The notes under the pieces: generated by a model
Told to the model about the DNA's origin: nothing
Database searches by the model: none
The model's input: the letters and a program-made list of their open reading frames with translations, nothing else
Program-made: the position numbers and the translations under genes
Shown: positions 60,580 to 64,000 of the stretch, one piece after another
Position numbering within the stretch: position 1 is the first letter of the stretch
Layout of the letters: each line of letters begins with the position of its first letter
Origin: Muriicola sp041358175
GTDB taxonomy: Bacteria; Bacteroidota; Bacteroidia; Flavobacteriales; Flavobacteriaceae
Reading direction: 5' to 3'
NCBI RefSeq assembly: GCF_041358175.1
Contig: NZ_JBGKBE010000006.1
Coordinates: 62,001 to 126,000 of the forward strand
Length of the DNA: 64,000 nt

Positions 60580-61462
60580 TCCGGTATTGCTGGGTCCTTC
60601 AGTGGAAGGGCTCAACATAAAAAAAGATGGTGTCTATGTAGACATCACGTTTGGAGGAGGAGGTCATTCCAAAGCTATATTGGAAAGATTGGGAAAAGAA
60701 GGAAGGTTGATCGCTTTTGATCAGGATGAAGACGCTCTGGACAATGAGATAAAAGATGACCGATTTACACTGATCAATGAAAATTTCAGGTACCTCGGTC
60801 AGTTTTTAAAGTTCTATGGAATTCGGAAAGTGAATGGAATACTTGCAGATTTCGGTGTTTCCTCACATCAATTCGACAGTGCAAAGCGCGGTTTTTCTAC
60901 TCGTTTTGAAGGCGATCTGGACATGAGGATGTCTCAGAGAAATGAACTGTCGGCTTACGAAGTGATCAACGAATACCCGGCTAAGGATTTGGGGCGGGTT
61001 TTAAAGGTCTATGGCGAACTCAGAAATGCCGAAGCTATGGCCAGGAGCTTGGTTGAGGCAAGAGAAAAGAATCCTGTAAAGACCTCGTCAGAACTGAAGC
61101 AGGTATTAAAAAGGTTTTTACCTGCACATAAAGAGCATAAAATTCTGGCCCAGATTTATCAGGCGGTGAGAATTGAAGTGAATCAGGAATTGGAGGCCAT
61201 AAAAGAATTTCTGCTTCAGACACCGGATTTGCTCGTTGAAGGAGGGCGCTTGAGTATCATCAGTTACCATTCACTGGAAGACAGATTGGTAAAACGGTTT
61301 ATCCTAACGGGAAACTTTGAAGGGGAATTGGAAAAGGATTTTTATGGTAAACCGATAAAGCCATTTAAAAAAGTAGGAAATCTGGTCGTCCCTACAGAAG
61401 AGGAGATCAAAGAAAACAACAGGGCACGAAGTGCCAAGTTGAGAATTGCAGAACGCATTTAA
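60566..61462 (+). CDS. rsmH: 16S rRNA (cytosine1402-N4)-methyltransferase
   Basis: A 298-residue SAM-dependent enzyme (MraW). MSYHNPVLLGPSVEGL is the typical start, which supports ATG 60566 inside the end of mraZ. The SAM site is DITFGGGGHSKAILE, with LADFGVSSHQFD and the C-terminal SYHSLEDRLVKRF. Position after mraZ is the conserved order of the division cluster. Confidence 0.96.
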   Translation: MSYHNPVLLGPSVEGLNIKKDGVYVDITFGGGGHSKAILERLGKEGRLIAFDQDEDALDNEIKDDRFTLINENFRYLGQFLKFYGIRKVNGILADFGVSSHQFDSAKRGFSTRFEGDLDMRMSQRNELSAYEVINEYPAKDLGRVLKVYGELRNAEAMARSLVEAREKNPVKTSSELKQVLKRFLPAHKEHKILAQIYQAVRIEVNQELEAIKEFLLQTPDLLVEGGRLSIISYHSLEDRLVKRFILTGNFEGELEKDFYGKPIKPFKKVGNLVVPTEEEIKENNRARSAKLRIAERI

Positions 61463-61479
61463 AAATATTGAGCAACGAA

Positions 61480-61800
61480 ATGAAAAAAGGAATCGTATCC
61501 ATTTTAAAAGGTAAGTTTCTCGTTAGTGGGGACGCTCCAAAAAACTGGCTGTTCCTTGTATTTGCTTCATTCCTGGCAACAGTGATGATATCGAGCTCCC
61601 ACAGTGCCGACAGAAAAGTACATCAGCTTGCTTCTCTTAACGAAGAAGTAAAGGAATTGCGTAGTCAATTTGTGGAAATGCGCTCGGATGTACAAAAGCT
61701 AAAATTAGAGTCGACTGTACGTTTAACCGTAGCAGAAAAAGGTCTGCTCCCGTCCGAGACCCCGCCAAAGAAGATCAAAGTAAAATCAACCCTCCCTTAA
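61480..61800 (+). CDS. FtsL-like cell-division protein
   Basis: About 106 residues (ATG 61480; a TTG at 61468 would add four). One membrane helix (about residues 21-40, WLFLVFASFLATVMIS) is followed by a coiled coil (LNEEVKELRSQFVEMRSDVQKLKLES), the topology of FtsL/DivIC proteins. Sequence identity to FtsL is always low; the call rests on topology and on its place between rsmH and ftsI. The stop abuts the ftsI start. Confidence 0.8.
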   Translation: MKKGIVSILKGKFLVSGDAPKNWLFLVFASFLATVMISSSHSADRKVHQLASLNEEVKELRSQFVEMRSDVQKLKLESTVRLTVAEKGLLPSETPPKKIKVKSTLP

Positions 61801-63807
61801 ATGGCATTTTCCAGTAAGCACATTTTAACCAGGTTATATCTCGTTGCCGGAGGTCTCTTCCTTTTTGGCGGCCTGGTTCTGTTTAAGCTGGTGAGTATTC
61901 AAATGGTGCAGGGTGATAAATACAAAGAACTGGCTTTGCAGCGAACAGAGAAAATGTTCACTATCCCACCTAACCGGGGGAATCTATATTCTGATGACGG
62001 AAGTTTGCTCGCCACTTCTGTTTCCAAATACGCTATCAGATTTGATGCTGTTACGGTAAAAGACGAGGATTTTCAACGGTATGCCGGGCCCCTTGCTGCC
62101 AAACTGGGTGCTTTATTAAATAGGCCCGCATCTCATTTTGAACGCCTTCTTCGCAAAGCAAAAGCCAATAAAAACAGATATGCTCTCATCGCCCGAAACC
62201 TGGATTACTCCCAGTATATGAGCATTAAAGAGTTTCCGCTTTTTAATATGGGACCATACAGGGGTGGACTCATAGTAGATCAGAAAACAGTACGCGAACA
62301 CCCTTTGGGAAAGATTGCTGAACGGAGTGTAGGATACGAGCGGTTTGATGAAAACGGCTATGTTACCCGTGTAGGCCTTGAAGGTGCTTTTGGCGAATAC
62401 CTGAGAGGGAAAGAGGGGAAGCGACTCAAGCAAAAAATTGCCAAAGGGCAATGGAAGCCTATCGGACTTGACAATATTATAGAGCCTCAGGATGGGTACG
62501 ATGTTATTTCTACCATTGATATCAACATTCAGGACATCGCCCATCATGCCTTGCTCAGGCAGCTGGAAAAATACAAAGCTGACCATGGCTCTGTTATCGT
62601 TATGGAGACCCATACAGGAGAGATTAAAGCAATTTCCAATTTGGGCAGGACGGCTGATGACAAATACTACGAAAGATTGAATTATGCTGTTGGAGAATCA
62701 CATGAGCCTGGATCGACATTTAAACTGATGTCACTGGTGGCAGCTCTGGAAGATAAAGTGGTAGATACCAGCAGCATTATAGATACAGAAAAAGGGAGGT
62801 GGCGCCTTTACGACCGAATCGTGAGAGATTCAAAACACGGGGGATATGGTAAGATTTCTGTAGCTGAAGCTTTTGAAGTTTCATCCAATACGGCCTTCGC
62901 CAAAATGATCCACAATAATTATAAGCACAATCCCCAGGCATTTGTCAACCGACTTATGCAAATGGACCTGCATAAAGATCTCGGTCTTCCAATAAAGGGA
63001 GAAGGGGTGCCGGTACTAAGAAATCCTGGCGACAAAGGCTGGTCTGGAATTTCTTTGGCATGGATGTCTCACGGCTATGAAGTGGCCATGACTCCCCTCC
63101 AGATACTTGCTTTTTACAATGCCATTGCGAACGACGGAGAACTTCTCAGGCCCAGACTTATTAAGGAAGTAAAAGAGTGGAATAATACAATTCAGGAATT
63201 TGACAAGGAAGTAATCAACCCTGCCATATGTTCTAAGGAGACAGTGCGAAAAGTACAGCAATTACTAAAAAATGTCGTGGAGCGAGAGCATGGAACAGGA
63301 CACAAATTATATGCTGCGGACTTTTCTATGGCTGGTAAAACAGGTACGGCCCAAAAGAATTATGTAGGGAAAGATCCTGACAAACTAAGGTACATTTCCA
63401 CCTTTGCAGGTTATTTCCCCGCTGATAATCCTAAGTATTCCTGCATAGTGGTCATCCATGAACCGGATAAGAGTGTAGGCTACTACGGAGCCGATGTGTC
63501 AGGGCCCGTATTCAAATCCATAGCACAAAAGATTTATTCAAATAATCCACTGGTTGATGAGGTAGCAGACCTCGAACCCTATAATGAGGCACTTGAACAG
63601 GCCTATGAATCTTATTATCAGGAAGCGCAGAAGGAATTGACGATCATGCCCAATTTAAAAGGTATGAGTGGGATGGATGCCATTTCCATCCTGGAAAACC
63701 TCGGCCTGGAGGTAGAAGTAAAAGGCAATGGAAAAGTAAAGAAGCAATCGGTTAGTCAGGGAACCCGTCTTAATCAGGTTTCTAAAATAGTTCTCGAACT
63801 CTCATGA
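61801..63807 (+). CDS. ftsI: Division-specific penicillin-binding protein (FtsI/PBP3) with PASTA domain
   Basis: A 668-residue septal peptidoglycan transpeptidase. One N-terminal membrane helix (about 10-30) precedes the pedestal domain. The transpeptidase has Ser305-Thr-Phe-Lys (STFK), Ser361-Ser-Asn363 (SxN) and Lys513-Thr-Gly-Thr. A C-terminal PASTA domain (about 612-668, MPNLKGMSGMDAISILENLG) is present, unlike in E. coli FtsI. It starts directly after the FtsL-like gene and overlaps murE by 4 nt. Confidence 0.95.
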   Translation: MAFSSKHILTRLYLVAGGLFLFGGLVLFKLVSIQMVQGDKYKELALQRTEKMFTIPPNRGNLYSDDGSLLATSVSKYAIRFDAVTVKDEDFQRYAGPLAAKLGALLNRPASHFERLLRKAKANKNRYALIARNLDYSQYMSIKEFPLFNMGPYRGGLIVDQKTVREHPLGKIAERSVGYERFDENGYVTRVGLEGAFGEYLRGKEGKRLKQKIAKGQWKPIGLDNIIEPQDGYDVISTIDINIQDIAHHALLRQLEKYKADHGSVIVMETHTGEIKAISNLGRTADDKYYERLNYAVGESHEPGSTFKLMSLVAALEDKVVDTSSIIDTEKGRWRLYDRIVRDSKHGGYGKISVAEAFEVSSNTAFAKMIHNNYKHNPQAFVNRLMQMDLHKDLGLPIKGEGVPVLRNPGDKGWSGISLAWMSHGYEVAMTPLQILAFYNAIANDGELLRPRLIKEVKEWNNTIQEFDKEVINPAICSKETVRKVQQLLKNVVEREHGTGHKLYAADFSMAGKTGTAQKNYVGKDPDKLRYISTFAGYFPADNPKYSCIVVIHEPDKSVGYYGADVSGPVFKSIAQKIYSNNPLVDEVADLEPYNEALEQAYESYYQEAQKELTIMPNLKGMSGMDAISILENLGLEVEVKGNGKVKKQSVSQGTRLNQVSKIVLELS

Positions 63808-64000
63808 AGTCATTAAAAGACATATTATATGGAGTTAGCCTTACGGCGGTTAGCGGTACTACCGCCAAGCTCGTGAATCAAATATGTTTTGATTCCAGAA
63901 TGGTTGCTCTTGATGATGTGTTTGTGGCTATAAGAGGAACACAATCCGACGGACACGATTATATAGAAAAAGCCATTGCGAAAGGAGCCAATGCAATCAT
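63804..64000 (+). CDS. murE: UDP-N-acetylmuramoyl-tripeptide synthetase, N-terminal part (3' end outside window)
   Basis: The first 65 codons of a Mur ligase, overlapping ftsI as ATGA. The N-terminal UDP-binding domain is recognisable from CFDSRMVALDDVFVAIRGTQSDGHDYIEKAIAKGA, with the conserved DSR and the VAIRGxxxDGHxYI segment, typical of MurE. Gene order ftsI-murE supports the call. The added amino acid (usually meso-diaminopimelate) cannot be told from this fragment. Confidence 0.92.
   Translation, partial: MKSLKDILYGVSLTAVSGTTAKLVNQICFDSRMVALDDVFVAIRGTQSDGHDYIEKAIAKGANAI

Noticed and set aside
1..64000. tRNA, rRNA, CRISPR, insertion sequence, prophage or toxin-antitoxin loci
   Set aside because: No matching motifs, repeats or gene neighbourhoods were found on reading both strands.

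Overview
The window looks like the chromosome of a gliding marine-type Flavobacteriaceae (Bacteroidota). Supporting signs are the gliding genes gldA, gldB and gldC, promoters of the TTG / TAnnTTTG type, SAM-I riboswitches with the usual Bacteroidota spacing, GIN-domain (DUF2807), DUF5916 and DUF3857 proteins, and a DnaG typical of this family. There are no tRNAs, rRNAs, insertion sequences, CRISPR arrays or phage genes. Nearly everything is ordinary vertically inherited sequence, but several regulatory and protein-level details stand out.

Region 1 (1-13.3 kb) is a methionine/sulfur locus: the end of metK, a SAM-I riboswitch, an O-acetylhomoserine sulfhydrylase, a three-part fusion (homoserine O-acetyltransferase + aspartokinase-like + homoserine dehydrogenase), a MetZ-like sulfhydrylase, an Rrf2 regulator with four cysteines, a CysH-type sulfonucleotide reductase, a second SAM-I riboswitch, split methionine synthase (two genes) and metF. 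Matching 22-bp sites lie before the reductase (two) and, more degenerate, before the riboswitch of the first gene. They are plausible operators of the Rrf2 protein.

Region 2 (13.3-32.4 kb) is a mix of envelope and housekeeping genes: a PagL-like protein, a GIN-domain lipoprotein, a serine hydrolase, a Tat-exported oxidoreductase, a DUF5916 outer-membrane protein, an MDR reductase, TauE/SafE, a MuiA-like protein carrying a CarboxypepD_reg/TonB-box-like insert, a TolB-like propeller lipoprotein, formate-THF ligase, an alpha/beta hydrolase and a penicillin acylase-like lipoprotein.

Region 3 (32.4-40.4 kb) has gldA and the aromatic operon pheA - aminotransferase - tyrA - DAHP synthase/chorismate mutase. 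The operon is preceded by an unannotated 23-codon leader peptide, nine of whose residues 6-16 are Phe, Tyr or Trp, then by an antiterminator/terminator pair. This is a textbook ribosome-mediated attenuator and the most striking item in the window. A second GIN protein, a small secreted protein, rsgA and dtd follow.

Region 4 (40.4-54.2 kb) holds two AT-rich tandem DUF3857 transglutaminase-like proteins, mazG-like, aroA, queA, rlmN, a polyprenyl synthase, an ECF sigma / anti-sigma-like / outer-membrane triad with a candidate self-recognised ECF promoter, and a dnaG that has lost all four zinc ligands. Region 5 (54.2-64 kb) has a LuxR-type response regulator with Glu in place of the phospho-accepting Asp, nadE, gldB-gldC, a pirin, engB, an alpha/beta hydrolase, and the start of the division/cell-wall cluster (mraZ with three 10-bp operator repeats, rsmH, ftsL-like, ftsI, murE).
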